DNA of 64,000 bases from Elusimicrobiaceae bacterium. Lineage in GTDB: Bacteria; Elusimicrobiota; Elusimicrobia; Elusimicrobiales; Elusimicrobiaceae. Positions 35,889-44,599 of the stretch are shown piece after piece (the stretch's first letter is position 1; every line of letters begins with the position of its first letter). The stretch covers positions 1 to 64,000 of the forward strand of contig JAEEMS010000008.1 in NCBI GenBank assembly GCA_016283355.1, given 5' to 3'. The notes beneath the pieces are model-generated. The model was not told where the DNA came from and did no database searches. It saw nothing but the letters and a program-made list of their open reading frames with translations. A program made the position numbers and the translations under genes.

Positions 35889-36792
35889 AATGAATTCCTT
35901 GGTTAAATTTGGAAAAATCGATTTTATTTACTTCCGGAGATACGAACCACCCTTGCAAATTCCCTTCCGCATTAATTTGGTTTCCTTCCGCGTCGGAGGA
36001 TACCCTATCGGCTATTATAGCAAATGTTCCCTGAGGTGTGGTACCGTGGAGAAGGGGGCGATCTCCGTATGCGGAAGAAGTATTATGAGCGCCGTCGTAC
36101 AGAATCGTTTGGGCTTCTAACGTGTGTTCTCCATCGGACAAAATGGCATTTCCCTCTAGCAGGGCAAAATCTTCTAATTTTTTAATTGTAATTTTGTCGG
36201 CCGCCATGCTTTGCACACCCTTGTCCGAGGTACGTTCTATGCGAACACTCCCTTCCAATGTAAATATCTGTGCGCTGATGTCAAACGTAGCTTTTTGTGC
36301 GGTGGCTATAATAGGGATATTGTTTTCGTCTGTGTAAATAAGTTTAAGGGAATGTCCCTTGCGGGTGGTATTCATTGTGCCTTGTTGTGTTTTGTAATTG
36401 AAACGAGCCCAATCTGCGTTGGCTTCATAAGAGACGTCTTTTTCTTTTTGTTTGAGGTATACATTTCCCTTGGCGGTAATGCGGTGGAGAGCGCGTTCGG
36501 ATAGGGCATAATCCGCTTTGAAAGAGTAGATGCCATTGTCATAAAAGACATTTCCGGAAAATTCTTCTTGTTGTTTGTCTTTGTAAACGACCCACTGATC
36601 GCTTTTGACGACTCCTCCCAGGAGAGAAGGGAGTTCTTTGTTGGTTGTTTTTTTATCTTGCAGGGATTGTTTCACTTGTTTAATACGACTTTTCACAGGA
36701 GCTGTTTGTACCTGTTTATCGTGGACTTGTACGGTTTTGGTACAGGCCCCAAGCAGGAAGGCAACAAAAATGAAAGGCAAATAATAGCGCAT
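35872..36792 (-). CDS. lptA: LptA/OstA-like LPS transport protein, lipoprotein form
   Basis: 306 residues. The N-terminus has a lipobox (LLGAC at about 13-17), so the mature protein should be lipid-anchored. E. coli LptA is soluble. A variable linker precedes repeated OstA-type beta strands (YSFKADYALSERALHRITAKGNVYL, then FTLEGSVRI and ALLEGNAIL), with VEGNA/AEGNL-like turns. It is longer than the typical ~185-residue LptA. Identity rests on those repeats and on lying between lptC and lptB. Its ATG is 3 nt after the lptC stop. Confidence 0.8.
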   Translation of the reverse strand: MRYYLPFIFVAFLLGACTKTVQVHDKQVQTAPVKSRIKQVKQSLQDKKTTNKELPSLLGGVVKSDQWVVYKDKQQEEFSGNVFYDNGIYSFKADYALSERALHRITAKGNVYLKQKEKDVSYEANADWARFNYKTQQGTMNTTRKGHSLKLIYTDENNIPIIATAQKATFDISAQIFTLEGSVRIERTSDKGVQSMAADKITIKKLEDFALLEGNAILSDGEHTLEAQTILYDGAHNTSSAYGDRPLLHGTTPQGTFAIIADRVSSDAEGNQINAEGNLQGWFVSPEVNKIDFSKFNQGIHYGTAQ

Positions 36793-36795
36793 AGA

Positions 36796-37323
36796 TTATT
36801 TTTTTGTAATGTCTTTGACGGAAGAAGGAACACGGGTAGTTTGTTTCCGGAATTCGATTTTAGTTAATTTAGAGTTCGTTTCTACCCCTTTATCTGCGGT
36901 AATACTGGCTCCATCCCGTGTAATCAGTGTTTTTCCGTCGGACCAAATAGTATCGGTATCAATATTATAAAAAAAACGGTTTGTTTTAATCGTTAGGCGG
37001 TCGGTAAAAGATTTAATAACGGCATTTCCTTCAATTTTTACCAATCTTTTTAAATAATCAAAAGAGCCGATTTTACCGGTGATACTGGCACTGTCTTTCC
37101 CATCCTGTTTTAATAATAATGACGGACGCGACAGCGTGGCATTTTGTGCATCCGCAAAATTGACGGTATCGGCCAATAATATCCACTCTTTTTGGTTGTC
37201 TTTGGAAGCAAAAATAGAAACTTCTGTAGCCAGCTGCTCGTGTTCTTCGTCCTTTTGTACATCGTCCGCGCTCCCACAAGCAACCAACAACACAAGAGAA
37301 AAGAAAGATAAAAGTAGTTTCAT
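36796..37323 (-). CDS. lptC: LptC-like lipoprotein
   Basis: 175 residues from MKLLLSFFSLVLL. A lipobox LLVAC precedes the mature protein, whereas E. coli LptC is held by an uncleaved helix. The core has the LptC/YrbK beta-strand pattern (WILLADTVNFADAQ, VKIEGNAVIKS, LTIKTNRFFYN, DTIWSDGKTLITRDG). The start at 37323 lies 1 nt past the kdsD stop, giving coupled translation, and avoids a non-family N-terminal extension. Confidence 0.82.
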   Translation of the reverse strand: MKLLLSFFSLVLLVACGSADDVQKDEEHEQLATEVSIFASKDNQKEWILLADTVNFADAQNATLSRPSLLLKQDGKDSASITGKIGSFDYLKRLVKIEGNAVIKSFTDRLTIKTNRFFYNIDTDTIWSDGKTLITRDGASITADKGVETNSKLTKIEFRKQTTRVPSSVKDITKK

Positions 37324-37324
37324 T

Positions 37325-38329
37325 TTATTTCTTATCAAGCAATGCTAAAAACTCAATTAAATCTTTTTCATCAATAATACCAACTACTTTGCCTGTTTTA
37401 TCCAATACGGGTAAATTATCTACGTGTGTACGGTGAATCATTTTTGCAGCTTCAATTGCCGGTAATGTGTCCAACAGATGATACGGGTTTTTAGTCATTA
37501 CTTCCGTAATCTTTTTACTTAAAACATTGGTACCGTCTTTTTGTAAAATACGTCGTAAATCTCCGTCCGTAAAGTAACCGAGGAGCTTTCCGTTTTTATC
37601 CACGACACTTGTGGCGCCAACGGCTCCGGTTTTTGTCATCACAAACAAAGCATCTTGTACTGTTTCTTTGGCGGTAACAGTAGGATTATTTTTTCCTTTA
37701 CGCATTAGATCTTTCACGGATTGCGTGAGTAATTTGCCCAAGGAACCACCCGGATGAAAAGTGGCAAAATCTTTTTTCTCAAAATGCTTAATTTCCATTA
37801 AGCAAACGGCCAAAGCATCTCCCACGGCCAAAGTGGCAGTGGTAGAAGCGGTAGGAGCTAAATTATATGGGCATGCTTCCCGTTCGATGTGGACGGTAAC
37901 GGCAATATCGGACATCAATGCCAACTTAGAATGTCGGTGTCCGGTGATAGATATAATAGTGAGTTTGCGGCGTTCTAAAGAAGGTAAAATTTTATTGATT
38001 TCTTCCGTTTGCCCGGAAAAAGAAATAGCAATAATGATATCTCCCGGAGTAATCATTCCCAAATCTCCGTGCAATGCCTCTACCGGATGAACGAAAAAAG
38101 AAGGAGTGCCGGTAGAAGCTAATGTGGCAGAAATTTTTCGTCCGATAATACCACTTTTCCCGATACCGAGTACGACGACACGTCCTTTACAAGCTGCAAT
38201 TGCTTTTACCGCTTTTAAAAACTGGTCATCAACACTTTTATGACTCAATTTAAGAGCATCTGTTTCTATGTCCAGTACATGTCGTGCGATGCGTTTTACT
38301 TGCGCAGGGGAAAAGTTTGTTTTTTTCAT
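37325..38329 (-). CDS. kdsD: D-arabinose 5-phosphate isomerase
   Basis: A 334-residue KpsF/GutQ/KdsD-type enzyme that converts ribulose-5-phosphate to arabinose-5-phosphate, the first committed step to Kdo. An N-terminal SIS domain (GIGKSGIIGRKI; STGTPSFFVHPVEALHGDLG) is followed by two CBS domains (about 205-334). It sits beside kdsA, the next enzyme but one in substrate use. AGGA precedes the ATG. Confidence 0.95.
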   Translation of the reverse strand: MKKTNFSPAQVKRIARHVLDIETDALKLSHKSVDDQFLKAVKAIAACKGRVVVLGIGKSGIIGRKISATLASTGTPSFFVHPVEALHGDLGMITPGDIIIAISFSGQTEEINKILPSLERRKLTIISITGHRHSKLALMSDIAVTVHIEREACPYNLAPTASTTATLAVGDALAVCLMEIKHFEKKDFATFHPGGSLGKLLTQSVKDLMRKGKNNPTVTAKETVQDALFVMTKTGAVGATSVVDKNGKLLGYFTDGDLRRILQKDGTNVLSKKITEVMTKNPYHLLDTLPAIEAAKMIHRTHVDNLPVLDKTGKVVGIIDEKDLIEFLALLDKK

Positions 38330-38337
38330 AAAGTATC

Positions 38338-39165
38338 CTATTTGAAATTTTTTACTACTTTGTCAATCGCGCATAATTGTTTGACCATGGTGGCAGTTAA
38401 TTTGAAATCCAAGGAATTGGGGCCGTCCGATAATGCCTTATCCGGATTGGGATGTGCCTCAAAAAATACCCCGGCAATTCCCAACGCGACGGCAGCTTTT
38501 GCCAGGACGGGTGCCAATAGACGATTCCCTCCTGTTGCACTGCCCAGGGCCCCTGGCTTTTGAACGGAGTGAGTAGCATCAAAAATGACCGGATAACCAA
38601 ATTGCTTCATAATCTCAAGAGAGCGCATATCTACCACCAAATCCCCGTAACCGAAACTGGCACCGCGTTCAGTTAATAAGATTTTGTAATTACCGCGCGA
38701 TTCTATTTTTTTGATGACTTGTTCCATGGAAGACGGGGCCAAAAATTGCCCTTTTTTCACGTTAATGGCTTTACCGGTATCTGCACAAGCCAACACTAAA
38801 TCTGTTTGCCGACACAAAAAAGCCGGAATCTGCAAGATATCTGCCACTTGGGCGGCTTCTTCCGCTTGCCAAGGTTCATGTACATCTACCACAACCGGTA
38901 AACCCGTCAGGGCTTTTGCTTTCGCCAAAATTGCCAATCCCGCCGCTAACCCAGGCCCGCGATATGCATGAACGGAAGTGCGGTTGGCCTTGTCAAAGGA
39001 TGCCTTTAAGATAAATGGGTGATGGGTGCGTGCCAAGATGTTTTTAAGCTGTTGAGCTGTGTCCAAATAGTGTTTTTCGCTTTCAATGACACACGTGCCC
39101 GCCATAAATGCCAACGGGCGGTTGTTAGATAGAGAGTACTTGCCGATTTTAATAGTTTTCTGCAT
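38338..39165 (-). CDS. kdsA: 3-deoxy-D-manno-octulosonate 8-phosphate synthase
   Basis: 275 residues from MQKTIKIG. It condenses PEP with arabinose-5-phosphate. Family landmarks are FMAGTCVIES near the N-terminus, ILKASFDKANRTS, DVHEPWQAEEAA, GNYKILLTERGASFGY and DATHSVQKPGALG. Another ATG two codons upstream is in frame. I chose 39165 because a TGC-TAATAT -10 box (39172-39177) then ends 6 nt before the start, the same leaderless spacing as several neighbours. First gene of the LPS operon. Confidence 0.94.
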   Translation of the reverse strand: MQKTIKIGKYSLSNNRPLAFMAGTCVIESEKHYLDTAQQLKNILARTHHPFILKASFDKANRTSVHAYRGPGLAAGLAILAKAKALTGLPVVVDVHEPWQAEEAAQVADILQIPAFLCRQTDLVLACADTGKAINVKKGQFLAPSSMEQVIKKIESRGNYKILLTERGASFGYGDLVVDMRSLEIMKQFGYPVIFDATHSVQKPGALGSATGGNRLLAPVLAKAAVALGIAGVFFEAHPNPDKALSDGPNSLDFKLTATMVKQLCAIDKVVKNFK

Positions 39166-39171
39166 ATCCAT

Positions 39172-39177
39172 ATATTA
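39172..39177 (-). promoter_or_regulatory. -10 box of the kdsA-lptB operon, leaderless type
   Basis: Minus-strand TGC-TAATAT ends 6 nt before the second in-frame ATG of kdsA. Confidence 0.5.
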
Positions 39178-39223
39178 GCAAATTTATTGCCAAACTTCCC
39201 GCCTGTATCAGAATAGATTTTGC

Positions 39224-39229
39224 TAAAAT
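39224..39229 (+). promoter_or_regulatory. -10 box of the PLD lipoprotein gene, leaderless type
   Basis: TGC-TAAAAT ends 6 nt before the ATG, the same ten-base block as at 34521-34530. Confidence 0.6.
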
Positions 39230-39235
39230 ACCTCT

Positions 39236-41254
39236 ATGAAGAAGAAAGGGTATTATATTGGGGTGTTGGGCCTCTTGTTTTTAGGTGGATGTGCACATAC
39301 GACAGCCCAGCAGGAAACCATTTTGCAAATGGGACACGCCCCGCAGATTCCGGCGGAAGCATTTCTTTTCAAAAATACACTGTCGCTTAAATTTTTGCAA
39401 GGGCATAAACCTGTTTACTTAATAGCCAATTTAGATAAAACCGTTCAGGCCGGGAATGAAACGTTGGCTAAACTTTCTATCAAAAAAGAATGGGAGTTGT
39501 TCCCTTCAACCTCCACACAACCGGTATATTTTTTAGAAGAAAATATTGAGGAAATTATTCGTCAGGTTCTCTTGCCGCTTGTGCCGGAAGAGCCCAATAG
39601 GGGTATTTTGCTGTTTATTCAAAATTATGATTTATTTTTATTTAGGGATTCTCAAGGCGATCCTTCTTTAGTCCCGTTAAAAGATATTCCGCAAGGGGTG
39701 GAAGTAATCGGGCGTATTGAAGCTGCTACGTTCGTTCAATTGGTACAAGAGGAATTAAAAAAACATCTTTTGAAATCCAACCATACCGGGACCCATTTTT
39801 TGCTGCCTTTACAAGGTATTCCGCAAACTCCTTATTTGTATATTGATATGGAGAATAAACAGGCCATTCAATTGCAACTTCCCAATGTTTATAAAGCCAA
39901 AATGGAAATGTCTTCCTTGGGATATTCAGCCTCTTTTATTTACTCTTTTTTGGTAAAAAGCCATTTATGGGGAATTATCAAAGCACCGCTGACATCCCTT
40001 CATCGGTTTGAAGCATATACCGCTTCCACCCTTTACACTTTTTTCCCTCCCAGTTTGCGGGATTTAAAAACAATTCCTCCGCTTGCTTTAGAATCTGGTG
40101 GTTTTGATTTGAAATCATTCAATGAATGGTTGAATAAAAACATCAGCCGCCAGGTATACAAGGGGAGGGTAAAATTACTGATTGACGGGGCAGAATATTT
40201 TCCGCAGTTGATGTTGGCCATGCAACAAGCACGGGATAGTATTTTTGCGCAGCTTTATATTTTTCGGGCGGATCCCTATGGTTTAACAATTGCCGATTTA
40301 ATGAAGAAACGCGCTGCGGAAGGAATTGATGTTCGGGTGGTGCTAGATGAATTGAATGTAGTTTGGACTTCCGATAAAGAACCCGAACTGCGGCCGGAAG
40401 AAGGATTCGTACAGCCACGTACGATTACCTCTTATTTACGTAAAAAATCACCTGTAAAAGTGCGGACCCATTTAAATCCGTGGGGTACGTTTGACCATGG
40501 AAAAGTAATATTGGTGGATCGGCGTTTGGCTTATACGGGGGGAATGAATATCGGTCAGGAATACCGTTATATTTGGCATGATATGATGGTATCTTTGGAA
40601 GGACCTGTGGTAGGAAAACTGGTAAAGAATTATTATGAGAATTGGTCGTTTACCGGATGGGGCGGGGATTATGCGGCCGGATACCGCAAATTGTTTAGCC
40701 GTCGTAAAAGACCGATAAACCGTGAAACTCCGGATATGGTAAATGTGCGCTTAATGTATACCAAACCCAATGATGCAGAAATTTTTAAAGCCCAGCGCGA
40801 AGCGATGCGCCGTGCACAAAAACGTATCTATATGGAAAATCCTTATTTTTCGGATGACCGCATTATTAAGGAACTAATAGAGGCCCGTGGAAGGGGGGTA
40901 GATGTGCGGGTTATTTTCCCGGACAATAACAATATACCGATTATGGACAAAAACAACCGCTACATTGCTAACAAACTAATTAAAAACGGGGTACGTGTTT
41001 TCCTTTACAAAGGAATGACGCATGTGAAAGCAGCGTTGTTTGATGATTGGGCGGTAATCGGTTCGGCCAATGTGGATAAGATGAGCTTGTATATTAACCG
41101 TGAAATGAGTTTGGGGATTGATGATCCTGCGTTGATTAATGAATTGCAAACTCGATTATTTGAAAAAGATTTTGCTTCTTCCGTAGAACTGTTGGAGCCG
41201 CTGCAAATAGGATGGTTGTACGGGGTTATTTCTTCTCTGGCAACGCAATTATAA
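39236..41254 (+). CDS. Phospholipase D/cardiolipin synthase-like lipoprotein
   Basis: 672 residues. Lipobox LFLGGC (about 14-19). The first ~290 residues are an uncharacterised extension with no motif I know. Two PLD domains follow. The first catalytic HxK is in FDHGKVILVDRRLAYTGGMN and the second in THVKAALFDDWAVIGSANVD, both with the trailing Asp and GG/GS..N. The spacing matches cardiolipin synthase-type enzymes, but the lipid anchor and long N-terminus are unusual for those. A periplasmic phospholipid-modifying role is likely. Its 3' end overlaps rimO by 6 bp. Confidence 0.9.
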   Translation: MKKKGYYIGVLGLLFLGGCAHTTAQQETILQMGHAPQIPAEAFLFKNTLSLKFLQGHKPVYLIANLDKTVQAGNETLAKLSIKKEWELFPSTSTQPVYFLEENIEEIIRQVLLPLVPEEPNRGILLFIQNYDLFLFRDSQGDPSLVPLKDIPQGVEVIGRIEAATFVQLVQEELKKHLLKSNHTGTHFLLPLQGIPQTPYLYIDMENKQAIQLQLPNVYKAKMEMSSLGYSASFIYSFLVKSHLWGIIKAPLTSLHRFEAYTASTLYTFFPPSLRDLKTIPPLALESGGFDLKSFNEWLNKNISRQVYKGRVKLLIDGAEYFPQLMLAMQQARDSIFAQLYIFRADPYGLTIADLMKKRAAEGIDVRVVLDELNVVWTSDKEPELRPEEGFVQPRTITSYLRKKSPVKVRTHLNPWGTFDHGKVILVDRRLAYTGGMNIGQEYRYIWHDMMVSLEGPVVGKLVKNYYENWSFTGWGGDYAAGYRKLFSRRKRPINRETPDMVNVRLMYTKPNDAEIFKAQREAMRRAQKRIYMENPYFSDDRIIKELIEARGRGVDVRVIFPDNNNIPIMDKNNRYIANKLIKNGVRVFLYKGMTHVKAALFDDWAVIGSANVDKMSLYINREMSLGIDDPALINELQTRLFEKDFASSVELLEPLQIGWLYGVISSLATQL

Positions 41255-42541
41255 TTTACGGGTAAGCGGTTCCACTTCCCGTTCATATCCTTGTGCAGCG
41301 ACGATTCGGGCTTGGAAAACGCTGCCGGTTGGAACGACATCTGTAAAAGATACTTTTCCATCAATATCGGGGGCATCTTTGTAAGTGCGCCCGAAATCGG
41401 GGCCATCTGCAATTACCTCTACAGTGGTTCCTAATAAGCGTTTGTTGATTTTATCAATTACGCGGCTTTGTATTTCCTCTAACTCAGCCGCACGTTCATG
41501 TTTGACGGCTGCCGGAACTTGTTTCATGGAATAGGCGGCAGTGCCTTTTTCCCGGAAATATTCAAATACGCCCATATTGTCAAATTCGTACTCCCGTACA
41601 AATTTTTTGAGTTCATTGAAATCTTTTTTAGTTTCCTGCGGAAAACCTACAATAAAATTAGTGCGCAAAGAAATATCGGGGATTTCTATTTTGAGCATAT
41701 CGAGAGTATGTCGGATTTGGGCTGCGTTGCAGTGGCGATTCATTCGTTGAAGCACAGGATCGGCAATATGCTGTAAGGGAATGTCCAAATAGTGAAAAAT
41801 CTTATCGGTGCTGGCTATGAGGCGTGCCAGTTCTTTGGTTACGCGGTGCGGATAAGCGTACATGATGCGTAATCGCCCCAGTTTTTTTAACTTCAGTAAT
41901 TTTTCTAATAATGGAAGTAACGAGGGTTTGCCATACAAATCCATCCCGTAGGAAGTAGTATCTTGAGCGATTAACGAAATTTCTTTGACACCGTGATCAA
42001 TCATCAGTTGCGCTTCCCGTACTACGTCTTCCATGGGTTTGGAACGGTAGGAACCGCGGATGAATGGAATGGTGCAATAGGCGCAACGATTGTTGCAACC
42101 GTCCGCTACTTTTAGGTAAGCGGTATGCGAGGCCGTCAAACTCATTTTATACGGGGGAAGATAAAGATTTTTGGGCAGCGGCGACAATACAGATCCCTTA
42201 TGACGAAGTACGGTTTCTATATTATCTTGTTCGGCAATAGAAAAGAGAGTATCAATTTCCGGGAATTCTTTGGTAACTTGTTCTTTGAAACGTTCCACCA
42301 AACAACCCGTAACGGCTACTTTTTTAATAATTCCTTTTCGTTTTAATTCCAAAGCATAGCGAATTTCTTCTTTGGCTTCTTTAACGGCTGATGCAATAAA
42401 CCCGCAGGTGTTGATAATGATTTCATCCGCTTTGTCGGGATCAAAAACCATTTGATGCCCTTTTGCAAGCAAGCGGGCAGAGAATTCTTCGCTGTTGGTC
42501 AGATTTTTCGGGCATCCTAAACTAATCAAATAAAATTTCAT
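41249..42541 (-). CDS. rimO: Ribosomal protein S12 methylthiotransferase
   Basis: A 430-residue radical-SAM methylthiotransferase that modifies an Asp of ribosomal protein S12. An N-terminal UPF0004 domain holds three Cys (LGCPKN, NTCGFI, GCLVERF). The radical-SAM CxxxCxxC is CNNRCAYC, followed by IPFIRGSYRSKP. A TRAM domain of about 65 residues closes the protein. LGCPKN and DGCNNRCAYC are the RimO rather than MiaB forms. It lies 11 bp downstream of trkH on the same strand. Confidence 0.95.
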   Translation of the reverse strand: MKFYLISLGCPKNLTNSEEFSARLLAKGHQMVFDPDKADEIIINTCGFIASAVKEAKEEIRYALELKRKGIIKKVAVTGCLVERFKEQVTKEFPEIDTLFSIAEQDNIETVLRHKGSVLSPLPKNLYLPPYKMSLTASHTAYLKVADGCNNRCAYCTIPFIRGSYRSKPMEDVVREAQLMIDHGVKEISLIAQDTTSYGMDLYGKPSLLPLLEKLLKLKKLGRLRIMYAYPHRVTKELARLIASTDKIFHYLDIPLQHIADPVLQRMNRHCNAAQIRHTLDMLKIEIPDISLRTNFIVGFPQETKKDFNELKKFVREYEFDNMGVFEYFREKGTAAYSMKQVPAAVKHERAAELEEIQSRVIDKINKRLLGTTVEVIADGPDFGRTYKDAPDIDGKVSFTDVVPTGSVFQARIVAAQGYEREVEPLTRKL

Positions 42542-42552
42542 ATAGTTTCCGA

Positions 42553-43938
42553 TTATACGGCAATATCCGTGGGGAGAACCGGTTTGTTGTCTTTGTCGTC
42601 ATCTTCATCATCGTGGGCGAGTAATGCCATACCAAAAGTGACGACGCCAATACGTCCGATGATCATAGTAGCAATGATGATTAATTTCCCCATCCAAGTA
42701 AGTTGAGCGGTAATTCCGGTGGAAAGCCCAGAGGTACTTAAGGCCGCGGCAGATTCAAACACCAGATTCAAAAACGATAATTTTTCCGTCCAGCTGAGCA
42801 AGAAGACACTGATGAATAAAAATACCGTGTAGAGGAGAACAGAAGAAGTGGCCTCATACAAGCGCATCATGGAAATACGTTTTCCTAAAAATTCAACGTG
42901 AGGGTTCATGCGCAAACGATTGTAAATAAGCGCAAGAACGCTGGTAAAGGCCGTTGTTTTGAATCCACCTGCCGTTCCGGAAGGAGATCCTCCGATACAC
43001 ATCATCAAAATTAGAATTAGTAACGAACAGGAGGATAAGGAGGCAATATCTACCGAATAAAAGCCGGTAGTAGTAATTGCGGCGACGGATTGAAAGAACG
43101 ATTCCCCCAAGGAAAGTCCCGGAGACGTCACAAATAGTGTGAAAGTTCCAAAGGCCACAAGAATAATGGTGGTAATCACAATGGTTTTTGTGGTGAAAGA
43201 AATTTCCTTTGTTTTTCGACGAATAAAATTGAATATATCCGCAGCAACGATAAAACCCATAGCTCCCGCCAGCGATAAACAAGATACAACCGTATTCATG
43301 GTTTTACTATCGGCAAATCCTATTAAGCTATCGTTCCACAAGGAATATCCGGCGGTACAGAAAGAAGAGATACTATGGAAAATACTATACCATAAGGCCT
43401 GAAAAATTCCGAAGTCATGATGGCGAAAATAGTTGAAAAAGAAAACGGCTCCGATGCTTTCCGCGATGCATGTAAACACGACAGCCGCCCAGAGAAAATC
43501 CGATAATTGAAGAGTGTTGGGCAATTTTACTTCGGCCGACAGGGCCTCTGTTTGGCTTTTGCGTAAGCGGTGCTTTTTTGCCAAAGATAAGAAAAGGAAA
43601 GAAGTAAACGTCATGTAACCCACCCCGCCGATTTGAATGAGGATGAGAATTACTATTTTGCCAAGTAATGTGTAAGAATCGGCAAAATTTACCGTGGCTA
43701 ATCCGGCCGTAGAAACAGCGGCTGCGGAAGTAAATAAATTATCCAACAAGGTTACATGTCCGCGCGTCATGAACGGAAGCGAAAGGACGATAAATCCCAC
43801 CACCATGTACATTAGGATGATTTGCGCGACGTTTTGGTGCGGGGTTAGATGCAACAAGAATACCACATATTTTTTAAATGTGTGGCGGAGAAACTCTTTT
43901 GTTTTTTTGTAGGTCTCTTTCCAATCAATATGTGCCAT
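42553..43938 (-). CDS. TrkH/KtrB-type potassium channel subunit
   Basis: A 461-residue membrane protein with eight to ten hydrophobic segments and four P-loop repeats. Selectivity-filter-like turns include STAGLATVN, CTAGYSLW, TTTGFYSVD and STSGLSTG. It mediates K+ (or Na+-coupled K+) uptake and normally needs a cytosolic RCK partner (KtrA/TrkA). None is encoded here. The C-terminus is a short acidic tail. A minus-strand TATAAT (43945-43950) ends 6 nt before the ATG, so the mRNA is probably leaderless. Confidence 0.92.
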   Translation of the reverse strand: MAHIDWKETYKKTKEFLRHTFKKYVVFLLHLTPHQNVAQIILMYMVVGFIVLSLPFMTRGHVTLLDNLFTSAAAVSTAGLATVNFADSYTLLGKIVILILIQIGGVGYMTFTSFLFLSLAKKHRLRKSQTEALSAEVKLPNTLQLSDFLWAAVVFTCIAESIGAVFFFNYFRHHDFGIFQALWYSIFHSISSFCTAGYSLWNDSLIGFADSKTMNTVVSCLSLAGAMGFIVAADIFNFIRRKTKEISFTTKTIVITTIILVAFGTFTLFVTSPGLSLGESFFQSVAAITTTGFYSVDIASLSSCSLLILILMMCIGGSPSGTAGGFKTTAFTSVLALIYNRLRMNPHVEFLGKRISMMRLYEATSSVLLYTVFLFISVFLLSWTEKLSFLNLVFESAAALSTSGLSTGITAQLTWMGKLIIIATMIIGRIGVVTFGMALLAHDDEDDDKDNKPVLPTDIAV

Positions 43939-43944
43939 AGTTTT

Positions 43945-43950
43945 ATTATA
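43945..43950 (-). promoter_or_regulatory. -10 box of the potassium channel gene, leaderless type
   Basis: A consensus TATAAT on the minus strand ending exactly 6 nt before the start codon. No Shine-Dalgarno is present. Confidence 0.6.
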
Positions 43951-44078
43951 TCAATTTGCCCAGCGGAGGCAAAAAAATCCCAGGCCTTTGCGGGCCCGGG
44001 GGTCGTTTTCTCATTTAAAGGAGATATGCAATAAAACACTTCTTTTATGTGTTATACCCTTACAAAGGAGGTGTGTTT

Positions 44079-44309
44079 ATGAAACATTTTACATGGGTAG
44101 CAGTATTAATGGGAACGTTCGCCTTGAGCGGTTGTATGGCTACCATTAGTCCGGATGGTACAGTACGGGCAGGATATATGTTCCCGGAGGTGGATGCGGT
44201 AGTGGTGGCCCACTCGATTCGGCCTGTTCATATTGCACATAAGCCAGCTCCTCGTCATCATCCTCGCCCTTCCGTTTATGGCCCGCGCGGGAAATATCAC
44301 CCGTGGTAA
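44079..44309 (+). CDS. Small His/Pro-rich lipoprotein
   Basis: 76 residues from MKHFTWVAVLMG. Lipobox ALSGC at about 16-20, then a short mature part with a His/Arg/Pro-rich tail (HKPAPRHHPRP). A strong AAAGGAGGTG ribosome site fixes the start. Function is unknown; metal binding by the histidines is possible but not shown. Confidence 0.7.
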   Translation: MKHFTWVAVLMGTFALSGCMATISPDGTVRAGYMFPEVDAVVVAHSIRPVHIAHKPAPRHHPRPSVYGPRGKYHPW

Positions 44310-44354
44310 ACGGAGTTCGATGTTAAACCAAGAAATTTGGTAAAATAAAAATAT

Positions 44355-44427
44355 GCCCCGTTAGCTCAACTGGATAGAGTACTGGTCTTCGGAACCAGGG
44401 ATACGGGTTCAAATCCCATGCGGGGCA
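44355..44427 (+). tRNA. tRNA-Arg (anticodon TCG)
   Basis: Acceptor GCCCCGT pairs with GCGGGGC (one G-T). Anticodon stem CTGGT/ACCAG encloses the loop CTTCGGA. The T-arm is CGGGTTCAAATCCC. CCA is not encoded. TAAAAT at about 44341 is the likely -10. Confidence 0.94.
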
Positions 44428-44599
44428 TATCTTTTGTAGCGCAATCATTCTCTCTACACAAAAATCTAATCATTTAAGATTATCTTATTTGGAATTTCTT
44501 TCAAATATTTTTAAAAGATATTTTTTGAATTTTTAACGAACGACGGAAAAATAAAAAAGGATAGCAAAACTAATCTTTTTTTGCTATAACTATATACGT

